Numbered from the stretch's first letter, positions 11,202 through 27,822 are shown. The stretch: 60,000 bases of DNA from Symbiodinium natans (GCA_905221605.1 CAJNDS010002511.1:148501-208500); one strand, 5' to 3'. The notes: generated by a model from the sequence alone, not told the origin. A program made the numbers and translations.

Positions 11202-11230
11202 CTTGAGCCGCTTGAAACAAAAGGTGACGA
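11202..11230 (-). promoter_or_regulatory. Probable trans-splice acceptor; degenerate spliced-leader-like sequence
   Basis: On the minus strand CACCTTTTGTTTCAAG is followed by CGGCTCAAG, ending 41 nt before the ATG. A pyrimidine-rich tract plus AG at 11212-11211 is a suitable acceptor for spliced-leader trans-splicing and would give a 50-nt 5' leader. The whole stretch also resembles the 3' part of the conserved dinoflagellate spliced leader twice in tandem. My hand alignment gives about 15 of 21 positions, with one gap, for the upstream copy, and 8 of 9 for the truncated downstream copy. The acceptor role and the relic role are not exclusive. Confidence 0.45.
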
Positions 11231-11567
11231 AGCAGGCAGCCAGCACAGTCTGCAAAGTCCGACAGTGGCTACACAGACCCCTAGTGACAGTGGCAGGCGA
11301 CTTGAGGCTTCCTGGACTTCGTCAGTTTTGGGCAGCTAGCACAGCCACTGGACACGGCCGACAGCTTTCAGACTGGCCAACTTCCCGTTGGCGTGCCAGT
11401 CGTCCTGTGATTCATGCCAGAAGATACTCAGGACAACTGCCATTGGCGGCGATTGGCGTTGAAGGAACTTTATCGCGAAAGCATTCCCGAACTCCGAGGA
11501 CCCAAGGGCCTCGAAGAGAACCCCTTGGCCTGGCAGTGTGGCAACCCATGGTTTGGCCCAGCCCGAG

Positions 11568-11780
11568 GGCATTGGTTTTTGGAGGTCGCGTTCGTTGTTG
11601 CGTCTTCTGTTAAGCTTCGAGGGCTTTGGTTTTTGGAGGTCGCGTTCGTTGTTGCGTCTTCTGTTAAGCTTCGAGGGCTTTGGTTTTTGGAGGTCGCGTT
11701 CGTTGTTGCGTCTTCTGTTAAGCTTCGAGGGCTTTGGTTTTTGGAGGTCGCGTTCGTTGTTGCGTCTTCTGTTAAGCTTG
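11568..11780. repeat. 54-bp minisatellite, four copies
   Basis: Four head-to-tail copies starting at 11568, 11622, 11676 and 11730. The unit begins GGCTTTGGTTTTTGGAGG and ends with the HindIII word AAGCTTCGAG. Copies 2-4 are essentially identical, copy 1 has CATT for CTTT, and the last copy loses its tail. The unit length is a multiple of three and several frames are open through it on both strands, giving 18-residue peptide repeats (for example LNRRRNNERDLQKPKPSK). It begins about 400 bp upstream of the UGPase ATG. I see no sign that it is translated. Confidence 0.97.
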
Positions 11781-11918
11781 AACTTTTCTGCCAGCACTGA
11801 CGCACTTCCAGCAGGCGATTGCAGATTGTATGGTTCATGTCTTCACCCCAGAACCTAAACCCCAAAAGGAAGGGGCACGCGATCTGGTCCGAAGTCGGCC
11901 CACCAGTTCGCATCTCCT

Positions 11919-11941
11919 GGGGGGGGGGGGGGGGGGGGGGG
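11919..11941. repeat. Poly-G run
   Basis: Uninterrupted G run of 23. It pairs at a distance with the C run at 12014-12034, so the two could form a hairpin or simply be independent homopolymers. Confidence 0.95.
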
Positions 11942-12013
11942 TTGATGTGGATGTAGGTTTGAGGCGTTAAGGGCTTAGGGGTTCACGGTCTACGGAAACC
12001 TAGGCCTGGGCCA

Positions 12014-12034
12014 CCCCCCCCCCCCCCCCCCCCC
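12014..12034. repeat. Poly-C run
   Basis: Twenty-one C residues, separated by about 70 bp from a poly-G run of similar length. Confidence 0.95.
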
Positions 12035-12500
12035 GCCCAAATATTGAACCAAACCCACAAATCGCACTAATCAGGTCGGGCATCCGCAAAGGCCTGGAGG
12101 GCCCGGTCCCAGAGGTCTTGGCGGCCGAGGGCCTTCGGGCACGAGGGTGGACATGCATTGTCCCTTGCTCTGGAACTCAAGCTGGGCTCAAGCAAACCAC
12201 CCTGTCATGACAACTACTACCATCTATTCGATTAGATGCATTGTTCTACTGCGTCCTGGATGATGCCCCAGGATGCTACCGTCGAACGCTTCCCACAGCT
12301 CAAATCTGTAGCTTAGCCTTTAATCATTTTAGTCGAGCACAAACAGACCTGTGCTCAGGATTTCAGGCCCGAGGGGGGCTACCCCTTCCTTCATGCAGAT
12401 ACCCTAACCGCTTATAGATTTATAGCCCACTCGCACACCAGCTGGAATCCCACAATCTGGCGACACCAGTGGTTCCTTTTAAACCCCCTGCACAATGCTA

Positions 12501-12560
12501 AGCTGCTCGAATCAGCGCGGTGTAGCATCGCTGGTCGGGCAGGACCTTGGCCATGTCCAT
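12501..12560 (-). pseudogene. Possible PPR-repeat remnant
   Basis: The minus strand reads LPDQRCYTALIRAA then a stop. PD..xYTALIxA is the boundary between two PPR units (position 35 of one, first helix of the next). The stop directly after RAA, and the lack of PPR signal on either side, point to a relic. It lies on the far side of UGPase from the other PPR pieces, so it is not part of the same simple gene. Confidence 0.3.
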
Positions 12561-13051
12561 CTCCTGACCCGAAGCTCTGAAACATTCTGAAACTCTAAGA
12601 ATGATCTGAGCAAAGTGCGCGATCCATGCGACTCTTGGCTTGCGAACCAACTGTGGGGCCCGGCTAAGAATCTGTGGCATCGGGTGCTGGGAGGTCCTAG
12701 AAGCGAAACAGAGCAGGGCAACGTTGTCTTGGGCCACTTCCCACCTCAGAATCCCGAACACACAGAAGCCTGGAGAAAAGGCACTACAAACCACAGAAGA
12801 AACCACCCTAGCCACTACACAACAGTCAGCGTCCAGCCTCGAAAAGGCTCAATGCCTCCTGAGCAAAAACTTGGACGGCGCGGGGATTTACTTCTTGAAG
12901 CGTTTCGAGCGTAGCGTGTTGGCGGGGAGCTGGGAAGGGAATGGTTTAGGGCTTGTAAGTTATTCGCCTCGGCTTCCTGCCGAGAAGCGTCTGGAACAAG
13001 CAGACCCGGATCGGGCCTCCTTCCCCCTAACCCAGCCCTTCCCCCATGCGA

Positions 13052-13290
13052 CCCCCCCCCCCCCCCCCCCCCCTGGGGACCCGCCCCAATCCCTTGGAGG
13101 AGCTGCAACCGATGCCGTGAGGGTCCCGCTTGTCGGTGACTCCTACAGGCAGTGCCCTCAAACCCCCCCCCCACCCCCCCCCCCCACCCCACCCCCCACC
13201 CCCCCCCCCCCCACCCCCCCCCCACCCCCCCCCCCCCCCCCCCCCCCCCACCCCCCCCCCCCGTCACCCCCCCCCCGCGACCCCCCACCC
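13052..13290. repeat. C-rich low-complexity tract
   Basis: A poly-C run at 13052-13073 and then, at 13163-13290, C runs broken by single A residues. The proline- and glycine-rich ORFs on both strands here are translated repeat. Length accuracy is doubtful. Confidence 0.95.
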
Positions 13291-20269
<6,979 letters not shown>

Positions 20270-20270
<1 letters not shown>

Positions 20271-20376
20271 TGGCCGCAAGGCCATGGGGAGGCCCGCTGC
20301 CCCGCAGCCCAGGCATGACGACCGCCGGACCGAGGGGGCGAAGGTGAAGGGGGGGCGGGGGGGAAGCTGACAAAGC
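20270..20376 (+). repeat. Dispersed repeat D, copy 1
   Basis: Closely similar to 25029-25146. Shared features are AAGGCCATG, GGCCCGCTGCCCCGCAGCC, CAGGCATG, a G-rich middle and GAAGCTGACAA. It ends exactly where GCGCTTAGGGTTTAAGG begins. Confidence 0.8.
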
Positions 20377-20870
20377 GCTTAGGGTTTAAGGATTTGGAGT
20401 CGGAGTGGCTTCGGGTTGGGTTTCAGTTCGAGGCTCGAGGGGTGCCAGTGAAAAACTCAAAAGAGTTCCGCCTTCGCAGGCTGTTGAAGTCTTTGAAGTC
20501 TTTTGAAATTGACAACCATGAGCCTTCAGCAGGGGCTCTTCATGGCTCTTCTGAGCTTGTAAACATGCCAAGCGCCTGCGCTGGCTTGAGCCAACAAGAC
20601 GAGCTGCATGCCCAAGACCGAAGACACACCAAAAAGCTCCGGGAGTTCCAGGCAGCAGCCTTGAACTCTTGTGCTCACCGTGGTACGGGCTTTTGGTGTT
20701 CGGTTGTGAGGTTTGGGATGATGTGGGATTCTATTGGGGGTTTACCCAAACACTGCTTCAGAGTTTTGGGTCTAGGGTCAGCCCCACAATGGCTGTAGGA
20801 ATCCCTAGCAAGTCGCCTTGTCCAGCCAAGCCCAGCCTGAAGAGCTTCAACGGCAGAGCATCTTCTTCCT

Positions 20871-21055
20871 GGTAGCCACCTCGCAAGGCAAAGCCACAAA
20901 GCAGCGAAAAGGGATCAGATTGAGAAGCCGTGTCACTAACCTTGCCAGACTCAAGCCAGATGGCCTGCCATGCACGCCGCCGCACTCCACGCGGCGCTCG
21001 CAGCGACGGCGCTGGGCACAGCTACAGCCTCCTGTATGGGCGCCAAAACCTCCCA
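20871..21055 (+). repeat. Dispersed repeat A, copy 2
   Basis: Diverged partner of 7150-7318, with the same order of landmarks (CACAAAGCAGCGAAAA, GGCCTGCCATGCAC, CGCGGCGCTCGCAGCGACGG, TGGGCACAG). The copy ends at a poly-A patch followed at once by a TTTAGGG tract. Confidence 0.75.
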
Positions 21056-21058
21056 AAA

Positions 21059-21102
21059 AAAATGGGTCTAGGGTTTAGGGTTTAGGGCTTAGGGTTTAGG
21101 AT
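21059..21102 (+). repeat. Interstitial telomere-like tract (TTTAGGG)n
   Basis: About five tandem heptamers, mostly TTTAGGG with CTTAGGG and TCTAGGG variants, ending in GGATCC. This is the plant/alveolate telomere unit at an internal position, adjoining repeat A. Confidence 0.9.
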
Positions 21103-21886
21103 CCCAACACCCAAAGAGGCCAAAGCCTCGGTTTGGGAGTTGGCGGTGCAGACTTGGAGCCCTCTGAAGCTTCGAGCCCTCCCCCGAAAGGCCCCCTACT
21201 AAGACCCCCCCCCTGCGTCAGACCCCCAGAGTAAGGCGGGAGTCCTTGAGCATGTTGGGCAGCATGGGCGTGTCCATCCTTGGGCAGGGTTTAGTGTAGC
21301 TGCGTAGCTCCCAAAGGCTTCACTGTTCCGGTGTGTGAAACGAGTCTGAGGCAGAACCTTCCGTCCAAGCAGCCAAGAGCGCCCGGATGCTGGGAATCCT
21401 TGTTTTGGTGTTCTTTTGGTGTTCGCGTCGGATTGCTCGGTTCTGCGTTCGGCCGCCTTCTTGAGGGCAGCTCTCGAAACCTGTTGAAACAAAGGCTCTG
21501 GCTCTGACGGCATGGCCGCTGAGATCCGAGAGTCCAAGAGGTGCAGCTCCGCGAGGGTGCTCCACACGCTGCACACGAGGAGGCGCCGAGGGGGGTCCAG
21601 GACACCGAGGGCTTGATGATCGTTGGGGATCAAGATGCTTGTTAAGAAAAAGGGGGAAACAAGGGGAAGCTGAGATGGGTTCGGCATTGCAAGCCTCTCC
21701 AAATTGAGCTGCACTCGGGCTTTTGGCCCGAAGTGGGAACATGTGCTCATCAAGCTCAAAACCATTGTGGCTCTGAAAATATGCCACTCCGCTGCGACGG
21801 AGGCGCCAACAAGCGTGCTTGTTCAACACATGTGAAAAGGCAAATTGGCCGGTAAGCCAAGGGCTGTACAATACTGGGCGGCTCAC

Positions 21887-23665
21887 TCACTGTGGAGCGG
21901 CTGCCAAAATGTCTGGCGAACATCCGTCAGAGAACTTCTTGAAGTTGTCCTTAAACAACGAAGCGAGCTTCACTGCGGACTTCTCAAACTCTTCCTGGTT
22001 GGACCAGGTCTTGTTGGGCATCAGGATCTTGCTATCCACACCCGCGCAGGTCTTGGGCACCTGCAGGTTGAAACGCGGGAAGGTCTCGAACTCTGCAGCG
22101 GCCAGGTTTCCTTCATGGATGGCATCGATGATGGCTCGGGTATCCTTCAGGCTCATGCGGTGGCCGACACCATAGGAACCCCCAGTCCAGCCGGTGTTGA
22201 TGAGCCAAGCATTCACGTTGTGCTGCGACATCTTCTCTGCCAGGAGCTCCGCATACTTGGCCGGGTGCCACACCATGAAGGGAGCCCCGAAGCATGCGGA
22301 GAAGGTGGCAGTGGGCTCGGTCACGCCCATCTCCGTGCCAGCAACCTTGGCCGTGTAGCCGGAGATGAAATGGTACATGGCCTGGGCTTTTGTCAACTTC
22401 GACACCGGAGGCAGCACGCCAAAGGCATCGCAGGTCAGCATGATGATGTTCTTGGGATGCCCAGCAACAGCCGGTATCTGCACATTGGGAATGTACTCGA
22501 GCGGGTAGGAGACTCGAGTGTTCTCCGTGATGCTCGTGTCATTGTAGTCCACCTCACCCGTGCGCGGGTCGAAGACCACGTTCTCCAGCAAGGCACCGAA
22601 GCGAATGGCGTCCCAGATCTCTGGCTCCTTCTCCCTTGTGAGGCCAATGGCCTTTGCGTAGCAGCCTCCCTCGATGTTGAAGATGCCTTTGTCCGTCCAG
22701 GCATGCTCATCGTCACCGATCAGCAAACGGTTTTCGTCAGCAGAGAGTGTGGTCTTCCCAGTGCCACTCAAGCCGAAGAAGACCGTCACGTCGCCCTTGT
22801 CCTTGCCCGCGTTTGCGCTAGCGTGCATGCTGACAATGCCTTGCTTCGGCAGGAGGTAGTTCATGATGGTGAAGACTCCCTTCTTCATCTCTCCTGCATA
22901 CTGCGTACCAAGGATGACCACCTCCTTGGATGCGAAGTTCAGGGTCACCGAGGTTCCCGAGGTCATACCGTCCGTGGCACGGTTGCACGGGAAAGCCCCA
23001 GCGTTGTAGATCGTGTAGTCTGGCTGTCCGAAGTTAGCCAGCTCCTCCTCTGTGGGCCGGATCAGCATGTTGTGCATAAAGAGCGCGTGGTAGGCACGGC
23101 TGGTGATGACACGGATCTTGTACCGATACTCCGGGTCCCATCCCGCAAAGCCATCCATGACGTAGAGCCTCTCTCGTGTGTTGAGGTAGTCGATGGCACG
23201 CTCACGGTTGATCTTGAAGGTGGCCTCTGAAACTGGGATGTTCACTGCTCCCCACCACACGTCATCCTGGGTTCCTGGCTCCTGCACCACACGCTTGTCC
23301 AAAGGGGACCGCCCCGTCTTCGCTCCGGAGAAAGCCGCCAGAGCACCAGTGGAGAGGATTGCAGAGCCCTTCTCGTACCGCAGTGCCTCGTCGTAGAGGG
23401 TGCCTGGGCGGGCGTTGTGCTGCACGGCTTGAGTGTGAATTCCAAGGTCGTGCAGCATGTCAATGTCGGCATCCCCGTGCGCATGGTAGTCAGCTGGCAC
23501 TGCGGGGATCTGCTGGACACTGACCGCACTGACACTGAGGGCGTCGGCAATGACCTGACGAACTTTCGTCTGATCCCTGGCAAGACGACACGTGTGCAGC
23601 TGCCTCAGCTGGCCCAGTGCCCGGGCCACTCGGACGACTGGGCGGAGCATTGACTTGCTGGCCAT
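21887..23665 (-). CDS. PCK: Phosphoenolpyruvate carboxykinase (ATP), mitochondrial type, complete, intronless
   Basis: Converts oxaloacetate and ATP to phosphoenolpyruvate, CO2 and ADP, the entry step of gluconeogenesis and a possible step in carbon recycling. The 592-residue product is ATP-type. The substrate-binding segment [15 protein letters not shown] lies at 113-127 and the P-loop [11 protein letters not shown] at 298-308. The metal/kinase-2 motif GDDEHAW is at 317-323 and the conserved [13 protein letters not shown] at 330-342. [14 protein letters not shown] (381-394), [10 protein letters not shown] (436-445) and [13 protein letters not shown] (489-501) follow in the expected order. 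Residues 1-30 are rich in Arg, lack acidic residues and look like a mitochondrial presequence. The bacterial enzyme is about 540 residues, so the excess is mainly this leader. The frame is open upstream to a GTG at 23797; I chose the ATG at 23665 because of its context (gccATGG) and the leader that follows. No intron. Confidence 0.97.
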   Translation of the reverse strand: MASKSMLRPVVRVARALGQLRQLHTCRLARDQTKVRQVIADALSVSAVSVQQIPAVPADYHAHGDADIDMLHDLGIHTQAVQHNARPGTLYDEALRYEKGSAILSTGALAAFSGAKTGRSPLDKRVVQEPGTQDDVWWGAVNIPVSEATFKINRERAIDYLNTRERLYVMDGFAGWDPEYRYKIRVITSRAYHALFMHNMLIRPTEEELANFGQPDYTIYNAGAFPCNRATDGMTSGTSVTLNFASKEVVILGTQYAGEMKKGVFTIMNYLLPKQGIVSMHASANAGKDKGDVTVFFGLSGTGKTTLSADENRLLIGDDEHAWTDKGIFNIEGGCYAKAIGLTREKEPEIWDAIRFGALLENVVFDPRTGEVDYNDTSITENTRVSYPLEYIPNVQIPAVAGHPKNIIMLTCDAFGVLPPVSKLTKAQAMYHFISGYTAKVAGTEMGVTEPTATFSACFGAPFMVWHPAKYAELLAEKMSQHNVNAWLINTGWTGGSYGVGHRMSLKDTRAIIDAIHEGNLAAAEFETFPRFNLQVPKTCAGVDSKILMPNKTWSNQEEFEKSAVKLASLFKDNFKKFSDGCSPDILAAAPQ

Positions 23666-23720
23666 GGCAGGATATTGCGAGGGAAACACGGGGGAACACG
23701 GCTTGTAAGAACAACGGCTG
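23666..23720 (-). promoter_or_regulatory. Probable trans-splice acceptor and 5' leader of PCK
   Basis: On the minus strand CCGTTGTTCTTACAAG ends with an AG at 23703-23702, preceded by a pyrimidine-rich tract, giving a 36-nt leader before the ATG. No TATA-like box is visible upstream. Similarity to the spliced leader itself is weak here, unlike at UGPase. Confidence 0.4.
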
Positions 23721-24052
23721 CCAGCGATCTCTCTTTTTCCGGGCTCAAGGCACAGTGGGCAGACCTGGTGCCGACATGATGAGACGCCTGACGCCACAGA
23801 AGCAACAGGTGCACATCAAAGATTGAACTTCGGCTGAGAATCGTCTCCATGAGAACGCTCGAAGTTGTCCGCGTGAGGGCCTGGACAGGGGTGTCGGACT
23901 GTGGCTCCCTCCCTCTCCCACCCCCGCCCCCACCCGCGAAATCTCTTTGCACCTTGAACTCTTCAGCCCTGCACCCCAACCCTGAATCCGAATCCTCATG
24001 TTCCCGCCCTCTCGACCCCCCTCCCTCGACCTCCTCCTCCTATGAGTCTCAG

Positions 24053-24172
24053 GGGTGCTCGAGCCTTAGACCATGCTCAAGACCCGAACCTGCTGAATCT
24101 GTCCTCCATCTCACCGAGAAGTGCCACGGACTACCTTCAAGGTGGTCCACGCTGATGGGGGTCAGAGCCTAA
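24053..24172 (+). repeat. Dispersed repeat B, copy 2
   Basis: Partner of 7535-7666; carries GTCCTCCATCTCACCGAG and GCTGATGGGGGTCA. It lies about 0.4 kb upstream of the PCK ATG. Confidence 0.75.
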
Positions 24173-24696
24173 CCCAACCCAGTGACCAGCTCTTGAAAAG
24201 ATCGTCCTGTTTTTCGGTCATCCTACCTGACACAAGAGCTATTAGCAGCTAAGGCGCAGTTATTGAAACAGGATCTTCAAGGGGACCATCATTTGGAGTG
24301 TATGTCGCATTGGCACCCAGGGGCGGCTTCCGCTTCGGCGTTAAGAGTTTGCTTGCTTGGGTTTTGGGGTGGTTTTTTGGATCTAGGGTGCAGGATGCTT
24401 CGGTATTTGCAGAGGACAGCATACACTAGCAAGTACTCCAGGGCTCAACCCTTATCCAAGCTCGAAGACCCCTCCCAAAACATCGGCCTAGAACCCGACA
24501 TCCCGGACCCGCACCCGCCATGATGCACCATTCCAGCAGAACCCGGCGCGTTTTCTAAGGTTGGGGGTGCCCAGGGAGCGCGTGGTCATGTCATCATGTG
24601 AATCTCAGCTCTCTTACTGCTCTGCAGAATCTCGAAGCCACGAGTGCATGACTCCCTTCTGGTACAACCGGCTTAAGATTCAGCACTACTGTAGAA

Positions 24697-24780
24697 TGGC
24701 CTCTGCAAAGGGCCCGTGCTGTTCCGCTAAGGAGCTGATGATACCGGGGAATAGTAAGACCTCATAGCAACAGTCAAAAC
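24697..24780 (+). repeat. Dispersed repeat C, copy 2
   Basis: Partner of 14229-14310, with GCTAAGGAGCTGATGATACC and CCTCATAGCAACAGTCAAAA in the same order. Confidence 0.75.
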
Positions 24781-25028
24781 AATCGATGGGAAGTCAAGAA
24801 GTCAGGCCCCGCTTGTCTTGTATGCCGAAAAGTCTTGCGCCAGAAGCGTGCTTGCTTACTCGAATTTAGCATCATTCTTCAACGCGCCCCATGGATGCGG
24901 GCGAGCACCCCACTGCTGATAGCCACTCGGTCACCTATAGTGGCAAATCATCTTCAAGAACCCGCAGCACGTACTCCTCTATCATATTGCACCAAACCCC
25001 ACACTCGAGAGACCCCACCTCCACCCAC

Positions 25029-25146
25029 AAGGCCATGAGAGGGCCCGCTGCCCCGCAGCCCCAGGCATGGCCCACGGAACCAAGGTGGCGAAAGGGGGAG
25101 GGAGAGGGGCGGGAGGGGGCAGGAGGGGGCAAGGAAGCTGACAAGG
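25029..25146 (+). repeat. Dispersed repeat D, copy 2
   Basis: Partner of 20270-20376. The G-rich middle (AGGGGGCAGGAGGGGGC) is expanded relative to copy 1, and no telomere-like tract follows it. Confidence 0.8.
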
Positions 25147-27355
25147 GACTGCGAAACATTGATATCACGTAGTCGGAGGCCCAGATCCTAAGCTGCCGAG
25201 GCTCCTTGAGCTCGAGGGCCACTGACAAACTCACAAGTTCTGCCGGTTTGTACTTCGCCTTAGGAGTGTGGAGGGCATCGGTTGAGGTCTTCTAGGAGGG
25301 TGGGAGGGGTGATCATGGGGTTCGAGGGAGTAGCCACGCTCTCAAGAATCCCCAACCCCAAGCCCCCAGACTAACCCTGAGTCAGGCGGGGTGTGGAAGC
25401 GCCACCTCATTGTTATACTGGAACAAGGCCTGTCGCGGAACCTCGGATTCAGAGGTGTATACGCTTGTAGGGTGCACTGGCAACTTGCATGGTACGCCAC
25501 ACATTGCTTCTCCTCTCAAATTAGAAGGCGAGGTGCTAGTTGCGCCTTTCGGAACCCTGGCTCCAACCCTCCGGGTTGCAGGAAATTTTGTTTTCGCAAC
25601 ACAAATCCGACTGGCCCTGAATTCCAGCCCAGGATTTCATGGGCCCCGCACCGTGGCATCCCTCTGCACCTCAGCTAGCGAAGTGGTCCCTGAAATGTCC
25701 GTGAGTACATGCTGCTTGTGGTTCCTCTGGGGGCCTCTGCTACTAGCATATTCCTTGACAGCTGGACATGCCAAGATGGGCCTCTCATGTAGAAGGATCC
25801 CCAAGTGCTGAAGTCGGACGGGAACCCTAATCAACCAAGTGAACCCGAAGTGGGCCCCACTAAGCCGCCTTCCGGCAGCGGCCTACGCCCCTCAACATCG
25901 CCAAGCTGTGCTTTGGCTAGAAGCTCCCTTGTTTAAAACGCTTGGCCAAGCACTGAGAACTGTTTCTGGACGGGGCACCAGCAGTCGAACCACGTCCATG
26001 TGGCAGCGCTGGATGGCCTCGGGGCTCGGGAACACTTCGCTTCCCGTGAGATCTTGGGGAAGCAGCGCGGGGTGCCAGCAGCTCTGATCTATAGCCTCCG
26101 TTTCTGCAACTGCCCAGGGCAGAACCCGCAAGCCCCTACGAGAAGCCCCGAGGTCTCTAAACCTCGCCAAAGCGCGTCCCGGAGAGGGGACGAGTTGCCC
26201 TGGAGCATGAGCCGCCTCGAATCCTCGGCTTTCACAGGAGTGAAAGGTCTTAGGTTTGAGCTTGTGAGGCTTTGGGGTTCGAGTGCTCCTCTACCTCGTT
26301 CAAGAAGCTACAATGAGCATCGGGGCGTACAGTATGTAAGTGATACTAGATCACCGCCCCGATCGTCCATTGGGGTTGAGACATTCGGCGGCGTGAGCCC
26401 CTCAAACCCTCCCTCTGTGTCTGCCCTCCTAGCCTTTTCTGCCAAACTCACATCTTGGGTTCGCGCGTACTCCGCACCGGCTTCGATGAGCACCTGCGCT
26501 CTGGCAAGTTGGGGTTATCCTGGGGGGTTCAGCCGGCGCGCTTGCAAGCGCTTTGGGACCAACAGACGGTTGGACAAGTTGTTTGGAGGCTTTTAGCCAT
26601 AAAAACTGCAAGGTTTGGGGCTTTAGGGCTATTATGGGGCATCCCTAACCCACCTAAGGCCCTAAGTGCTTTTGTCCAACCAGGAGCTCTCTACACCCTC
26701 TAACCCCGAAGCCTATGGCGATGCTCAGGGTGTACGAGGTGTACCTCCACCACCGCTGCATGGCCCATCCGAGCTGCCACGTGGAGCGGCGTGAGGCCAT
26801 GATCAGGCTTGTCCTGGAACACGGGCTTAAGGCGAATTAGAGCTGGGTTTAGGGCTGGGCTTGAGATCAGGGCTTAGGAATGCCTCGAAAGGTTCAGGGA
26901 GGATCCCGTATGACCTCGGAAGGGTACCTTGGCTCGGGCTTCAAGGTTAAACCCATCCTCCCACCCGGGTACATGCGTGCAACCTCTGTTCGGAACGCTG
27001 AGCCCCAAAACTCGTGGTTTTTGCTGACTGGGTCAAAAGCCCCAACTCCTAAACTCCACGTGCCACAATGAAAAGCCAGAGACCTGAGGTCGACCCAGTC
27101 ACCCCATCATGAACCCAATAATAAACCGCATCTCTGGGACACCGGCCTGCCACGGCGCCGTTGCTTCAAGGTCATACAGGGCATTGTGCTCCAAGAGAAG
27201 AGAGACCTGGCCCGACCGCATTGACCAGGACAAGGATGGCACCGCCAATACAAGCTACAGGCCCGAACTCGCCGAGTCAACCCTCAGCGCCAAACCCTCA
27301 CGTCGGAGGGGCTCAAACTCAAAGCCTCAACCCTCAACCCTCAACTTCACACCAG
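25147..27355. other. Non-coding region, no gene recognised
   Basis: No ORF with a recognisable domain. A short EF-hand-like peptide (IDQDKDGT) is encoded near 27217-27240 and is discussed as a finding. Confidence 0.5.
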
Positions 27356-27822
27356 TCTCTCCTCTTCCTCTTCCTCTTCCTCTTCCTCTTCCTCTTCCTC
27401 TTCCTCTTCCTCTTCCTCTTCCTCTTCCTCTTCCTCTTCCTCTTCCTCTTCCTCTTCCTCTTCCTCTTCCTCTTCCTCTTCCTCTTCCTCTTCCTCTTCC
27501 TTCCTCTTCCTCTTCCTCTTCCTCTTCCTCTTCCTCTTCCTCTTCCTCTTCCTCTTCCTCTTCCTCTTCCTCTTCCTCTTCCTCTTCCTCTTCCTCGTCC
27601 TCTTCCTCTTCCTCTTCCTCTTCCTCTTCCTCTTCCTCTTCCTCTTCCTCTTCCTCTTCCTCTTCCTCTTCCTCTTCCTCTTCCTCTTCCTCTTCCTCTT
27701 CCTCTTCCTCCTCTTCCTCTTCTTCTTCTTATTCTTCTTCTTCTTCTTCGTCTTCTTCGTCGTCTTCTGCGCACTGAAGGGTCTCTTCCTTCCTTCCTTT
27801 CTTCCTTCCTTCCTTCCTTCGC
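27356..27822. repeat. (TCTTCC)n hexanucleotide array with TTC and TTCC tails
   Basis: About 350 bp of TCTTCC repeat with single-base interruptions (27499, 27597), then CTT triplets to about 27770 and a TTCC tetranucleotide run at 27786-27822. It is strictly pyrimidine on the plus strand over long stretches. The very long Ser, Leu-Pro, Arg-Lys and Glu repeats predicted from it are artefacts. Confidence 0.98.

Noticed and set aside
11161-11220. 20-residue N-terminal extension of UGPase
   Set aside because: The first codon is TTG, not ATG, and the segment overlaps the probable trans-splice acceptor.
13079-13156. PPR-like string RHRLQLLQGIGAG on the minus strand
   Set aside because: Adjacent to a poly-C-derived glycine tract and without the AISAC half; too weak to call.
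20585-20594. Ten-base minus-strand match to the spliced leader end (TTGGCTCAAG)
   Set aside because: No gene-like sequence follows on the minus strand, and GGCTCAAG also occurs elsewhere (near 12187, 23741 and 51955), so the word is not specific.
21845-23230. 461-codon plus-strand ORF
   Set aside because: It lies antisense to PEPCK. The G/C-rich third positions of the real gene remove stops from the opposite strand; the peptide has no recognisable domain.
23666-23797. 44-residue N-terminal extension of PEPCK
   Set aside because: Begins at GTG, has no conserved sequence, and the ATG at 23665 has a better context and is followed by a good presequence.
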